Shown: positions 43,626 through 53,387, counted from the stretch's first letter. The stretch: 64,000 nucleotides of DNA from JAICWP01 sp035278025 (GCA_035278025.1 DATEJK010000117.1:1-64000); one strand, 5' to 3'. Notes: a model not told the origin generated them from the sequence alone. A program made the numbers and translations.

Positions 43626-45005
43626 ATGGAGAAAAAGGAAACACCGGCCGAGGGTAATCAGAGCACGAGCGGTTTGAATCGCAGAACCTTTCTCAAAGCG
43701 GGAGGCGCACTAGCGGCTTCCGCGCTGGCCATGCCCGCCAGCTCTTATGCCCGAATTCTGGGCGCCAATGACCGTATCCGGCTGGGACAACTGGGTTGCG
43801 GCGACCGCAGCGGCGGGCACGTGCACATGGTGCAGACCGCTTCCCCGACCATTCCGGCGGAGACCGTGGCGGTGTGCGACTTGTGGAGTCTGGCCCGCGA
43901 GCGCCGCGCCGCCGATGTCCAGCAGCGCTTTGGGCACGCTCCGCGGCAATACAAGTACTCCGAAGAACTGCTCAAACAGCCCGATATTGACGGGGTGATG
44001 ATTGCCACCGGCGACTTCCAGCATGCCAAGCTGTGCATGGAGGTGGTGCGCGCGGGCAAGGACTGTTACGTGGAGAAGCCTTTCGCGAACGTCCTGCAGG
44101 AGGCGAAGGACGCGCGCGCGGTGGTGAAGGCCTCGCGCCAGGTAGTACAGATGGGCACGCAGCACCGCAGCCAGCCTTATCCGCTGGCGGCGCGCGACAT
44201 CGTGCGCAGCGGACGCATCGGCAAAGTCATGCGCATTGAGCAGGAGTGGAACGTGAACCACGAGCGCTGGCATGGGCGTCCGGAGGTGGCGGAGTTAAAA
44301 GAACAGGATACGGACTGGAATCGCTGGTTGCTGGGCAAGCCCTACCAGCCATTCGACCCGCGTGTATACCTGGAGTTCCGGCTGTACAAGAAGTTCTCTT
44401 CGGGCATTTTCGATCAATGGATGAGCCACGGCGTGGACCTGGTCCACCTGTGGACGGATGCCACCGCTCCTGCGAGTGTGGTGACCAACGGCGGCGTCTT
44501 CGTGTGGAAGGACGGCCGCGAGAACGCCGACACCGTCACTACCAGCATGGTGTATCCGCAAGGGTTCCTGTACTCCTATTCGACGACCTTCGGGAACAGC
44601 TACCGCCCCTTCAGCCGCATTCTTGGGACTAAGGGTACGGTGGTGAACTATGGCGGCGAGGGGGCTTCCCTGTTCGTGGTGACGGGAGAGGGCCAGGAGC
44701 ACGATCCGGTTTCCTATGATGCGCCTCCAGGCGGCGGGCCGGCCACGGACAAGGCGGAAGTGGTGCGTGTGGATCACATACCAGCGAACACCGAGGGACC
44801 CGATGATGACGATCCCGAGCATCTGCTGAACTGGCTGCGCGCCATGCGAGACCGGCGCACGCCCAACGCCAACGTGGACCACGGCTTCTCCCACGCCGTG
44901 GCCTGCATCATGGCGACGGAAGCTTACTGGAGCGGCAAGAGGATGTACTGGGATGCGGAGAAGGAGGAAATTACCGACAGCCCGCCGGCTACCCGGGCTA
45001 GCTAG
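43626..45005 (+). CDS. Tat-exported Gfo/Idh/MocA oxidoreductase
   Basis: 459 residues. A twin-arginine signal (LNRRTFLKAGGALAASALAMP) precedes an NAD(P)-binding Rossmann domain with LGQLGCGDRSGGHVH, and a C-terminal alpha/beta domain. EKPF (in DCYVEKPFAN) is the family's catalytic-lysine motif. These proteins act on sugars or inositols, often with bound cofactor exported through Tat. The start at 43626 follows AGGA at 6-base spacing; the frame runs further upstream. Substrate unknown. Confidence 0.85.
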   Translation: MEKKETPAEGNQSTSGLNRRTFLKAGGALAASALAMPASSYARILGANDRIRLGQLGCGDRSGGHVHMVQTASPTIPAETVAVCDLWSLARERRAADVQQRFGHAPRQYKYSEELLKQPDIDGVMIATGDFQHAKLCMEVVRAGKDCYVEKPFANVLQEAKDARAVVKASRQVVQMGTQHRSQPYPLAARDIVRSGRIGKVMRIEQEWNVNHERWHGRPEVAELKEQDTDWNRWLLGKPYQPFDPRVYLEFRLYKKFSSGIFDQWMSHGVDLVHLWTDATAPASVVTNGGVFVWKDGRENADTVTTSMVYPQGFLYSYSTTFGNSYRPFSRILGTKGTVVNYGGEGASLFVVTGEGQEHDPVSYDAPPGGGPATDKAEVVRVDHIPANTEGPDDDDPEHLLNWLRAMRDRRTPNANVDHGFSHAVACIMATEAYWSGKRMYWDAEKEEITDSPPATRAS

Positions 45006-45553
45006 ATGTCTGGCTGACTAGCTGCTCATCTCGCGAGCAGGGTGGGCGCGGCGGGAAATCGGCGCAATCGCCGGCGATGGAGCCCGCTCCGCCGTTGTGT
45101 AAGTTGCTGTAGGGCAAGGTAAAAAATCGCGCTTTCGTCACACGGAAGTGTGCCGCAGATCACGGAAAACTCACGATATAGGGAGTAAAAACGTAAATTG
45201 ACTGGGTACGTCTGGGCCCCTTGATTTCATCGTGCTTGCGGTACAGCGGACGATGAAGTGAAGAGGAAGACGTGCCCAGCTTTGTTTTGGGCGAAAGTGT
45301 TAACCCGGTGTCCTGCCCGCAGCGCCTGAAGGCCAAATTTGCTTCTGCCACGATCGGCACGGCTGAAGCCCGTGCCCTGATACGAACTTCCCTGGCGCCA
45401 GGGCGGTGCGAATTGTAAAGCCGGGGAAGCGCCCGCCGGAAGCGTCTCGCCTGACTGTATAATTTCTAAACTGGAAGAAATGCTCGCGGCTGGTACGAGC
45501 TACCACGCCACAGCCGTCGCCTGCCAGGTCAACGGATCCAGCCGTCTCAGAAC
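45006..45553. other. 548-base intergenic region
   Basis: Holds no recognisable gene. A hairpin CTGCTC/GAGCAG (45020-45039) follows the oxidoreductase. A GCTGAAGC-type repeat hairpin (GGCACGGCTGAAGCCCGTGCC, 45356-45376) resembles 40771-40790. A TATAAT box at 45459-45464 may serve the RND operon, about 90 bases before its start; no good -35 is seen. Confidence 0.5.
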
Positions 45554-46660
45554 ATGAAGCGCTTATTACAACGCATTTTTATCCTCTGGCCCCTGGGCCT
45601 CCTCCTGCTCACCGGCTGCGCGGAAAAGGCCGCTCCCGCACCGGTTGCGGATTCGGTTCCGGTCATGGCCGCCAAAGCGGTGGTCAAACCCATGCCGGTG
45701 GAGTTGCACGCCATCGGCACGGGCGAGGCTTTCAAAACGGTCTCGGTGGAATCGCAGGTAGCGGGCATTGTCAGCGCGGTGCATTACCAACAAGGCCAAT
45801 ATGTCAAACAGGGGGAGTTGCTGATCAGCCTGGATGACCGGCCGTTCGTGGCCGCGCTCAAGCAGGCGCAAGCCAACCTGGCCAAGGACAAAGCAGCGGC
45901 GGAACTGGCCAGGGTCGAGGTAGAACGCTATAGCAAATTGTCACAGGCGGGCGTGGTGCCCAAGGAACAGTACGACCAGCAGCGCGCGAATTTCGACGCG
46001 GCGCAAGCGGCGGTGCAAGCCGACGAGGCTAATATCCTGACGGCCAAGCTGAACGTGGCCTACTGCTCGATTTACGCGCCCATTAGCGGGCGCACCGGGA
46101 GCCAGCTGATTTATCCCGGTACGGTGGTGAAGGCCAACGACGTGCCGGTGCTGGTGGTGATCAACCAAGTTTCCCCGCTTTACGTGGATTTTAATGTGCC
46201 CCAGCAGTACCTGACGCAAATCAAAAGCTACATGGCCAAAGGGCGGCTGCCGGTGCAGGCGGTGCCCTCGGACGATTCGCGGGCGGAGCTGGGGTACTTG
46301 AGCTTTGTGGACAACACGGTGGACGCTTCCACCGGCAACATCAAGCTGAAGGGAACGTTCTCCAACGCCGGCCTGAGGCTGTGGCCGGGCGAGTTCGTCA
46401 ATGTGGTGCTGCGTCTGACGGAGCAGGAAAACGCGGTGGTAGTGCCGGCGCAGGCGGTGCTGACCGGGCAACAGGGCGACTACGTTTTTCTGATCAAGCC
46501 GGACATGACGGTGGATTCGCACTCGGTAAAGGTGCTGCGGACCATCAACGGGGAATCGGTGGTGGCGGCCAACGACATTCAACCCGGCCAGACGGTGGTG
46601 ACGGACGGTCAGGTGCGGCTGGTACCGGGAGTGAAAGTGAGCATCAAGAACAGCCTCTGA
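45554..46660 (+). CDS. RND efflux periplasmic adaptor (MdtA-like)
   Basis: 368-residue membrane fusion protein. The signal ends in lipobox LLTGC (residues 18-22), so a lipid-anchored periplasmic protein. Barrel-sandwich lipoyl motifs are VESQVAGIVSAVHYQQGQYVKQGE and IYAPISGRTGSQLIYPGTVV, flanking an alpha-helical hairpin with QAQANLAKDKAAAELA. It links the inner-membrane pump encoded 20 bases downstream to an outer-membrane channel; no TolC-like gene is in the window. Confidence 0.9.
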   Translation: MKRLLQRIFILWPLGLLLLTGCAEKAAPAPVADSVPVMAAKAVVKPMPVELHAIGTGEAFKTVSVESQVAGIVSAVHYQQGQYVKQGELLISLDDRPFVAALKQAQANLAKDKAAAELARVEVERYSKLSQAGVVPKEQYDQQRANFDAAQAAVQADEANILTAKLNVAYCSIYAPISGRTGSQLIYPGTVVKANDVPVLVVINQVSPLYVDFNVPQQYLTQIKSYMAKGRLPVQAVPSDDSRAELGYLSFVDNTVDASTGNIKLKGTFSNAGLRLWPGEFVNVVLRLTEQENAVVVPAQAVLTGQQGDYVFLIKPDMTVDSHSVKVLRTINGESVVAANDIQPGQTVVTDGQVRLVPGVKVSIKNSL

Positions 46661-46679
46661 GGACAGTCAAGAGATAGCG

Positions 46680-49600
46680 ATGAGCGTAGCCGAGGATTTT
46701 ATTCGCCGGCCGGTAATGACCAGCTTGATCATGCTGGCCATTCTGCTGTTCGGCCTGGTCGCCTATCGCAACCTGGCGGTCAGCGACCTGCCCAACGTTG
46801 ACTTCCCTACCATCACGGTTTCGGCCAACCTGCCCGGCGCCAGTCCGGACACCATGGCCTCGGCGGTGGCTACGCCGCTGGAAAAGCAGTTCACCACCAT
46901 CGCCGGCCTGGACTCGATGACCTCGACCAGCGCCATGGGCACGACGCAGATCACGCTGCAGTTCGATCTGACGCGCAACATTGACGCGGCGGCGCAGGAC
47001 GTGCAGACCGCGATTACCGCGGCCTCCAACCAACTGCCGCAAGGGATGCCCACCCCGCCCACTTACAAGAAGGTGAATCCGGCCGACGAGCCCATTCTTT
47101 ACCTGGCCCTGACCTCGCCCACGCTGCCGCTTTCGCAGGTGGACGAACACGCCGAGACGCTGCTGGGCGAGCAGATTTCCATGGTCAAGGGCGTGGCCCA
47201 GGTGCAGATCTACGGCTCCATGAAGTACGCGGTGCGCATTGACCTGGACCCGGACGCGCTGGCCAGCCGGCAGATCGGCATCAACGAAGTCTCGCAGGCG
47301 GTGCAGAACAGCAACGTGAACCTGCCCACGGGAACCATGTACGGCGCGCACAAGGCGTTTACCGTGTACGCCAACGGGCAGCTGACCAAGGCGGCGCTGT
47401 ACAAGCCGCTGATCGTGGCCTACCGGAACGGCTCGCCGGTGCGCCTGGACGAAGTCGGCAAGGTGTACGACAGCGTGCAGGACACCAAGATCGCGAACTG
47501 GATCAATGCCGTTCCCGGCATCATCCTGGCGGTGCAGCGCCAACCCGGCACCAACACGATCGAGATCGTCAACGCGGTCAACAAGCTGCTGCCGCGGTTT
47601 CGCGCCATCATGCCGCCGGCGATGTACCTGACCACCGAGTATGACAAGTCCATCTCCATTCAGCAGTCGGTCAACGACGTAAAGTTCAGCCTGTTCCTGG
47701 CCATCATCCTGGTGGTGCTGGTCATTTTCCTGTTCCTGCGCAACCTTTCGGCGACCATTATTCCCAGCCTGGCGCTGCCCATGTCCATCATCGGAACGTT
47801 CGCGGTGATGTACCTGCTGGGCTACACGGAAGACAACCTATCGCTGCTGGCGCTGACGCTCTCGGTGGGCTTCGTGGTGGATGACGCGATCGTGATGCTG
47901 GAAAACATCGTGCGCCACATGGAGCAGGGCGAAGGCGTATTGGAAGCGGCGGTGAGCGGCTCGCGCGAAATCGGCTTCACCATCATCTCCATGACGATAT
48001 CGCTGGCGGCGGTGTTCCTGCCGGTGTTCTTCATGGGCGGGATTCTGGGGCGCCTGCTGCACGAATTTGCGGTGGTAATCATCTCCGCCATCCTGGTTTC
48101 GGGCGTGGTGTCGCTGAGCCTTACGCCGATGCTGTGCAGCCGCTTTCTGCGGCCGCACCTGGGGGAGCGGCACGGGCGCACTTACAACGCGCTGGAAGGC
48201 GTGTTCGACGGCAGCCTGCGCTGGTATGACGTGACCCTGCAGTGGGCCATGCGGCACCGTATTACGGTGATGGTGATTGGACTGGGGCTGCTGCTGGCGA
48301 CGGCGTGGCAGTTCTGGGTGATTCCCAAGGGCTTCCTGCCGGAAGAAGACATCGCGGAAATTGTGGGCTTCAGCGAGGCGCTGCAGGGCATTTCCTTCGA
48401 CGCCATGAAGCAGCACCAGGAACAGCTCAACAAGATTGTGTGGGACGACCCCAACACGCTGCAGTTCTTCTCCAGCGTGAGCGACAACGGCACCGCCGGA
48501 CTGAACATTGGGCGGATGTTCATTCACTTGAAGGATTTATCGAAGCGCCCCTACACGAGGAACGCTTTTTACGAGCGGCTGGACAGCGATTACGGGAAGG
48601 TGCCGGTTGTGGGTTGGGGGGTGCAGGCGATTCGGCCCCTCTTCGAGCACCATATGGGCATCGCGGACATCATGCAGGAGCTGCAACCCAAGCTGGATAC
48701 GGTGACCGGGGTTCGCGTTTATCTGCAGAATCCGCCGTCCATCCGCATCGGCGGCCAGCTCACCAAGAGCCTGTATCAGTACACGCTGGTGAGCCCGCAA
48801 ACCGACCAGCTTTACAAATACGCCCAGCAGATGGCCACGAAGATGAAGACGCTGCCGGGGTTGCAGGACGTGACCACCGACCTGCAGATCAAGAACCCGC
48901 AGGCCAACGTGGAAATTGACCGCGATAAAGCTTCCGCGCTGGGGGTGACGCCGCAGCAAATTGAAGACGCGCTTTACACGGCCTACGGACAACGCCAGAT
49001 CTCCACCATCTACGCGCCCAACAACGAGTACTGGGTGATCATGGAGCTGGAAGACAAGTACCAGAGCGATCCGCAGATGCTCTCGGAACTGTACATCCGC
49101 TGCGCCAACGGGCAGCTGGTGTCGCTGAGCACGGTGGCCAGGCTGGTGACCAACCTGGGACCGCTGACGGTGAACCACATGGGGCAGCTGCCCTCGGTGA
49201 CCATCTCCTTCAACCTGCAGCCGGGAGTGGCGATTGGCGACGCGGTGAACGAGATTTCGCGCCTGGCGGCCAACACGCTGCCCCTGACCATCTCCACCAG
49301 CTTCCAAGGCAGCGCGCAGGCATTCCAACAGTCGCTGAGCGGCCTGGGCATGCTGCTGGGCATGGCCATCCTGGTGATCTACATTGTGCTGGGAATTCTG
49401 TACGAAAGCTTTATCCATCCGCTGACCATTCTTTCCGGCCTGCCGGCGGCGGCGTTCGGGGCGCTGCTGACGCTGATGGCGTTCCACATGCAGCTCGACC
49501 TGTTCGGGTTTGTGGGCATCATCATGCTGATCGGCATCGTGAAAAAGAATGCCATCATGGTGGTGGACTTTGCCCTGGAACTGGAGCGGACCGGCGGGCG

Positions 49601-49919
49601 CTCGCCGGCGGAGGCGGTTTACCAGGGTTGCCTGATCCGCTTTCGGCCCATCATGATGACCACCATGGCGGCCATCATGGGCACGCTGCCCATCGCTTTG
49701 GGCATGGGCGCCGGGGCGGACGCACGCCGGCCGCTGGGCCTCTCGGTGGTGGGCGGGCTGGTTTTCGCCCAGATTGTGACCCTTTATTTAACCCCGGTGT
49801 TCTACACCTACATGGATTCCCTGCAGAATTACCTGGGCCGAGGCGCGCGCAAGAGCTTTGCCCAGCCTGCCTTGCAGGAGCCGCTGCTGACCGAGCATTC
49901 GCAGCAGGTGGGAGACTAA
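46680..49919 (+). CDS. RND multidrug efflux transporter (HAE1/MdtB type)
   Basis: 1079-residue inner-membrane proton-drug antiporter with twelve helices and two large periplasmic loops. The start FIRRPVMTSLIMLAILLFG is typical. The proton relay Asp pair is in LSVGFVVDDAIVMLENIVRH (TM4) near residue 400; the TM10 lysine is in MLIGIVKKNAIMVVDFALE near 960. GAGADARRPLG near 1020 is the last conserved signature. Substrate not predictable. Forms an operon with the adaptor. Confidence 0.93.
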   Translation: MSVAEDFIRRPVMTSLIMLAILLFGLVAYRNLAVSDLPNVDFPTITVSANLPGASPDTMASAVATPLEKQFTTIAGLDSMTSTSAMGTTQITLQFDLTRNIDAAAQDVQTAITAASNQLPQGMPTPPTYKKVNPADEPILYLALTSPTLPLSQVDEHAETLLGEQISMVKGVAQVQIYGSMKYAVRIDLDPDALASRQIGINEVSQAVQNSNVNLPTGTMYGAHKAFTVYANGQLTKAALYKPLIVAYRNGSPVRLDEVGKVYDSVQDTKIANWINAVPGIILAVQRQPGTNTIEIVNAVNKLLPRFRAIMPPAMYLTTEYDKSISIQQSVNDVKFSLFLAIILVVLVIFLFLRNLSATIIPSLALPMSIIGTFAVMYLLGYTEDNLSLLALTLSVGFVVDDAIVMLENIVRHMEQGEGVLEAAVSGSREIGFTIISMTISLAAVFLPVFFMGGILGRLLHEFAVVIISAILVSGVVSLSLTPMLCSRFLRPHLGERHGRTYNALEGVFDGSLRWYDVTLQWAMRHRITVMVIGLGLLLATAWQFWVIPKGFLPEEDIAEIVGFSEALQGISFDAMKQHQEQLNKIVWDDPNTLQFFSSVSDNGTAGLNIGRMFIHLKDLSKRPYTRNAFYERLDSDYGKVPVVGWGVQAIRPLFEHHMGIADIMQELQPKLDTVTGVRVYLQNPPSIRIGGQLTKSLYQYTLVSPQTDQLYKYAQQMATKMKTLPGLQDVTTDLQIKNPQANVEIDRDKASALGVTPQQIEDALYTAYGQRQISTIYAPNNEYWVIMELEDKYQSDPQMLSELYIRCANGQLVSLSTVARLVTNLGPLTVNHMGQLPSVTISFNLQPGVAIGDAVNEISRLAANTLPLTISTSFQGSAQAFQQSLSGLGMLLGMAILVIYIVLGILYESFIHPLTILSGLPAAAFGALLTLMAFHMQLDLFGFVGIIMLIGIVKKNAIMVVDFALELERTGGRSPAEAVYQGCLIRFRPIMMTTMAAIMGTLPIALGMGAGADARRPLGLSVVGGLVFAQIVTLYLTPVFYTYMDSLQNYLGRGARKSFAQPALQEPLLTEHSQQVGD

Positions 49920-49920
49920 C

Positions 49921-50030
49921 CGCAGCAGTCAGCCCGCAGCAGTCAGTCCTCAGCAGTTAGCCCTCAGCAGTCAGCCAGAGCAATCAGCAGTTGGGAATTA
50001 GCAGTTAGCAATTAGCATTTGGCCATTGCG
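49921..50030. repeat. Heptad array (AGCAGTC type), copy 3
   Basis: Long one-armed run of AGCAGTCAGCC, AGCAGTTAGCC and AGCAGTTAGCAATTAGC units directly after the RND stop. It lacks the clear inverted right arm of the other copies. Then a non-coding stretch to 50288. Confidence 0.7.
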
Positions 50031-50074
50031 GTAAATAGTGGTTCGTAGAAAATTCATCTCTGCAAGACATGTCC

Positions 50075-50165
50075 TACTGGACGAGCGGTCTGCGCCGTTT
50101 CTCGAACACAAGGTCTCGACTCGGGCATGTCTCGCAAGCTCGACCCGCCCTCGCTCGGGATGACA
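50075..50165. repeat. Dispersed repeat ending CTCGGGATGACA
   Basis: Sequence with AAGGTCTCGACTCGGGC and CTCGCTCGGGATGACAG; related to 23882-23942. It lies in the long gap before the sigma factor unit; 50166-50288 shows nothing further. Confidence 0.45.
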
Positions 50166-50288
50166 GAAGGAAACAGATAAGGATTGTTTAGATAGCGGCT
50201 CTCATCGGGTCCTCCCTTATGCCGCCCGCTTCATTTATTACGGAGATTGAGGCTTTCAGAAAGCGCCGAAGCTGCCCTTCTTAAGTTG

Positions 50289-50615
50289 TCACACCTTGGG
50301 CTCGGGGTTGGGAGCGCCGCACCAACCGCGCATGCCTTCCTGGAACTTCTCACGTTCCTCGGGAGTCATCTGTTCCCAGCGCTCGCGCATGCGGCGCCGC
50401 CAATGCGTGCGCCCACCCCCGTGACTGTGAAAGCTGCCGAAAAGAATCTTGCACAGGATGACCAGCCCCAGTGCCTGCCAAAAGCTGATGTGCCGCAAGC
50501 CAAACAGAGCAGGCATCAGCCAGTTCCACAGGGCCATGATGACAAAGCCAAAGACAACAAAAGCTACGACTGCGAACAGCATGATCTTCAGTACCCTTGC
50601 TATGCGACTTTTCAT
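50289..50615 (-). CDS. Small membrane protein in sigma factor operon
   Basis: 108 residues. Two hydrophobic segments (VLKIMLFAVVAFVVFGFVIM, ALGLVILCKILFGS) precede a basic, charged C-terminal part (WRRRMRERWEQMTPEEREKF) and a final GWC. The start at 50615 follows GAGG at 6 bases, and an upstream GTG overlapping the sigma stop is less likely. It follows the ECF sigma gene closely and may be its membrane-bound partner. It does not look like a ZAS anti-sigma (no HxxxCxxC). Confidence 0.65.
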   Translation of the reverse strand: MKSRIARVLKIMLFAVVAFVVFGFVIMALWNWLMPALFGLRHISFWQALGLVILCKILFGSFHSHGGGRTHWRRRMRERWEQMTPEEREKFQEGMRGWCGAPNPEPKV

Positions 50616-50623
50616 TGCGGTCC

Positions 50624-51208
50624 TCACAATTTTGAAAATTCGGTGTGGATAGCCTTGAGCCGCCGCCGCAAATGCAGCACGGCGTAGCGCTTGCGCGAAA
50701 GCAGCGTGTTCACGCTGAGCCCGGTTGCAGCGGCTAGTTCGCGGAAGCTGCGGCCCTCGATTTCATGGGCGATGAATACCTCGCGCTGCTCATCGGGAAG
50801 CTCTTCCAGGGCGTCCTCCAGTTCGGCCAGGAGCAAACGCCTGACAAACGCCGCTTCCGGCCCAGACTCCGGCGAGGGCAGCAGGTCTTGCAAGTTGAAC
50901 GACTCTCCGTCTTCAGCAAGCGCGAGCGGTTCGCGCAGCGGATCATGTTTTCTTTTGCGGTACAGGTCAATAATGCGATTACGGGCGACGCGGAACAGCC
51001 AGGCACCAGCCTGCTCAATCGGCTTCATCAGGCGGTAAGCCTGCACGAACTCGTAGAACACGTCCTGCAGAATATCTTCCGCATCGGCCTCGTCGGCCAC
51101 GCGCCGGCGGATAAAATTGCGAAGCCCGGCTCTCTCCTTCCCGACAGCCGCGGAGATGCGCCGATCCTGCTCCGTCGTCATCCACTCGATGGTAGTCGCC
51201 TCATCCAT
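50624..51208 (-). CDS. ECF RNA polymerase sigma factor
   Basis: 194 residues with sigma regions 2 and 4 only. Region 2 contains DAEDILQDVFYEFVQAYR and FRVARNRIIDLYRKRK. Region 4 contains LEELPDEQREVFIAHEI and the helix-turn-helix FRELAAATGLSVNTLLSRKRYA. It would switch transcription in response to an unknown, probably envelope, signal. The usual anti-sigma gene is absent; a small membrane-protein gene follows. Start 51208 has no strong ribosome site. Confidence 0.88.
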   Translation of the reverse strand: MDEATTIEWMTTEQDRRISAAVGKERAGLRNFIRRRVADEADAEDILQDVFYEFVQAYRLMKPIEQAGAWLFRVARNRIIDLYRKRKHDPLREPLALAEDGESFNLQDLLPSPESGPEAAFVRRLLLAELEDALEELPDEQREVFIAHEIEGRSFRELAAATGLSVNTLLSRKRYAVLHLRRRLKAIHTEFSKL

Positions 51209-51522
51209 CTATTGATGTAGACGAATGAGCGGGCTGAATATTTTTAAAAAAATGGGCACCCAGGGTGGCTCACGGTCTTATCAGCCGTACCTGCGAATTA
51301 CGGGGCCGAGCAATTGAAAGGCGGGAAGAGTTGGCCAGGGCGATTTGCGGCGGGCCGCCACTTTCCTTTAAAAGGCCAAGCGGTGGGCGTGAAGCACAGG
51401 CCGGTGATAGGCGTCACAGCCGAAGGCGGGGAGAGCGCATAGGTTAAAAGAGGGAGAATAGCCCCGGCCACACCGCTCCTGCGAAGGCTGCAGTCCAGCG
51501 GTGTGCGCAGAAAGGAGGGCCT
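51209..51522. other. 314-base gap with 5' hairpin
   Basis: No gene seen. At 51469-51505 a perfect 9-bp hairpin CACACCGCT / AGCGGTGTG with a 19-base loop lies just before the AAAGGAGG ribosome site of the next gene. An A/T-rich patch at 51237-51251 may hold the sigma gene promoter. Confidence 0.5.
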
Positions 51523-51954
51523 ATGAAGCCCTTCAGCCTGCTGCTTGGCAGTATCCTTTCGGTCGCGGTTATCGCCATGCTGCTGTTGACCTTCGGGGTG
51601 AAACCGCGGGGACCGACGGAACAGGGAGCGGCCCTATACAATATCGCGAGCGAGACTACGGTGAAGGGAGTGGTACGCGCGATCGAGGATTCCCCTTGCG
51701 CGGTGAGCGAAAGCGAAATTGGCCGGCACCTGCGGCTGCAAACAGTCGAGGGCATGATGCAGATCCACCTGGCGCCGGCGCGGGTGATGCGCAGCCAGAA
51801 GTTCAGCTTTTCGCCCGGCGACCAGATCGAAGTGCTTGGTTCCAAGCTCAGCTTGCAGGGAGACGAATCCATCATCGCGCGGGAGATCACGCGGGGCAAC
51901 GAAAGCTTCTTTCTGCGCGATCGCGAAGGCAAGCTCTTGCTGGTGCAGCAGTAG
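51523..51954 (+). CDS. Membrane-anchored protein with OB-like domain, unknown
   Basis: 143 residues. N-terminal membrane segment (LLLGSILSVAVIAMLLLTFGV) and a beta-rich domain of about 100 residues with VKGVVRAIEDSPC and FSFSPGDQIEVLGSKLSL, like small OB-fold or NirD-type barrels. Strong AAAGGAGG site. No family assigned. The next gene follows 35 bases later. Confidence 0.65.
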   Translation: MKPFSLLLGSILSVAVIAMLLLTFGVKPRGPTEQGAALYNIASETTVKGVVRAIEDSPCAVSESEIGRHLRLQTVEGMMQIHLAPARVMRSQKFSFSPGDQIEVLGSKLSLQGDESIIAREITRGNESFFLRDREGKLLLVQQ

Positions 51955-51989
51955 GTGGCAGCGAGGCTGGGCCGGGTCAGGCGGCGCAT

Positions 51990-52664
51990 GTGAGAGGGCA
52001 AGCTGAGGAGCGAAGCTTACTTCCCTTCCGGGACCGGGCCGAAGCCGGGCGACTGCTGGGAAGCGCGCTGGGAGCCTACGCCGGGCGAAGCGACGTGCTG
52101 GTGCTGGCGCTGCCGCGCGGCGGCATTCCGGTTGCTTACGAGGTCGCCAAGGCGCTGGCCGCCCCGCTGGATATCTTCGTAGTACGCAAACTGGGGGCGC
52201 CCGGCAACCCGGAACTGGCGATCGGGGCGGTGGCTCCGGGAGGCATCTGCATTTTGCAGGAACAGCTGATTGACGAGCTGGGAATTTCCGCCGTAGCGGT
52301 AGCCCGCATCGCCGCGGGCGAGGAACAGACACGGCGGCAAAACGAAAGCCTGTACCGGCGCAACCTTCCGCCGCACCGAGTAGCGGGCATGACGGCCATT
52401 CTGGTGGACGACGGAATTGCCACTGGCTCCAGCATGCGCGCCGCCATTGCCGCTCTGCGGGAACTGGGGGCCAACAAGATCGTGGTGGCGGCGCCGGTTG
52501 CCCCGGCGTACAGCAGCCGCGAACTGCAGATGCTGGCCGACCAGGTGGTTTGCCTGGCGATGCCCGACGGCTTTCTTACGGTGGGCCAGTGGTACGTTGA
52601 TTTTGAGCAGGTGAGCGATGAGGAAATGGCTGCATTATTGCAGCCAGCATCCATCTTGGCTTGA
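51990..52664 (+). CDS. Phosphoribosyltransferase-like protein
   Basis: 224 residues (GTG start) with a type I phosphoribosyltransferase fold. The PRPP loop VDDGIATGSSMRAAIAAL near residue 130 and ALPRGGIPVAYEVAK near 40 are clear. Such stand-alone proteins often sit beside stress or dienelactone-hydrolase genes and have unclear substrates. GTG at 51990 is the first usable start after the preceding stop. The true start is uncertain. Confidence 0.8.
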   Translation: MRGQAEERSLLPFRDRAEAGRLLGSALGAYAGRSDVLVLALPRGGIPVAYEVAKALAAPLDIFVVRKLGAPGNPELAIGAVAPGGICILQEQLIDELGISAVAVARIAAGEEQTRRQNESLYRRNLPPHRVAGMTAILVDDGIATGSSMRAAIAALRELGANKIVVAAPVAPAYSSRELQMLADQVVCLAMPDGFLTVGQWYVDFEQVSDEEMAALLQPASILA

Positions 52665-52677
52665 AAAGGAGCACCCC

Positions 52678-53160
52678 ATGCCGCTGCAGAGGTTGAAGGA
52701 ATTGCTGGACCGCAATGGCGTCCAGTACGAAAGCATAGTCCACCTTCCCGCCTATACCGCCCAGGGCATTGCCGCGATGACCCACATTTCGGGCAAAGAG
52801 CTGGCCAAGACGGTAATCGTGAAACTGGACGGGGCGCTGGCCATGGCGGTGGTGCCGGCCTCGCATCGCATTGATTTGCGGCTGCTGCAGGCGGCGACGG
52901 GCGCGGCCACGGCGGCGCTGGCCAGTGAAGAGGAATTCAAGGACGCATTTCCGGGCTGTGAAACCGGCGCCATGCCGCCATTTGCCGGACTGTACGGCCT
53001 GCCACTTATGGTGGATGAGACCGTGACGCATGACCAGGAGATCGTATTCAACGCCGGCTCACATACGGAACTGATGCGCCTGGCTTACGAGGACTTCGCC
53101 CGGTTGGAGAAGCCAAAGGTGCTGAGATTTTCAGCCGGCTCCTCCAGAGCAGCCGCTTAG
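52678..53160 (+). CDS. YbaK/ProX-type aminoacyl-tRNA deacylase
   Basis: 160 residues. It matches the YbaK/EbsC editing domain that clears mischarged tRNA: MPLQRLKELLDRNGVQYE, AKTVIVKLDGALAMAVVPA with the family lysine, and PPFAGLYGLPLMVDETV. AAAGGAGC precedes the ATG at 52678. Substrate tRNA is not predictable. Confidence 0.85.
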   Translation: MPLQRLKELLDRNGVQYESIVHLPAYTAQGIAAMTHISGKELAKTVIVKLDGALAMAVVPASHRIDLRLLQAATGAATAALASEEEFKDAFPGCETGAMPPFAGLYGLPLMVDETVTHDQEIVFNAGSHTELMRLAYEDFARLEKPKVLRFSAGSSRAAA

Positions 53161-53387
53161 GCGTAATGGACTCGAGCGGGGAGTGAAGCGGCCGGCCAGT
53201 TCCGAAAGTAACCGGCCGTCACATTGACGGTTCTTAGCGGCTGGCCAATAATCAATACGCGCCAGGAAGCCCCTCATTTACCCAAAATGTTACCCAAAAC
53301 AGCCTGGGATACCACTCTTCTAAAGTTTTCAGAGACACTGTTCAGAGATTTAGCGTCTAAGTGTGTGCGCGGCTTGCTGGAGGCCGG

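Noticed and set aside
45160..45506. Short minus-strand open frames in the gap before the RND genes
   Set aside because: No ribosome sites or family features, and they overlap repeat hairpins.
49921..50030. CRISPR or minisatellite coding repeat
   Set aside because: Units of 7 bases with no spacers and no open frame of meaning; it belongs with the heptad arrays.
51444..52332. Minus-strand frames opposite the membrane protein and phosphoribosyltransferase
   Set aside because: Arg/Pro-rich shadows without motifs.
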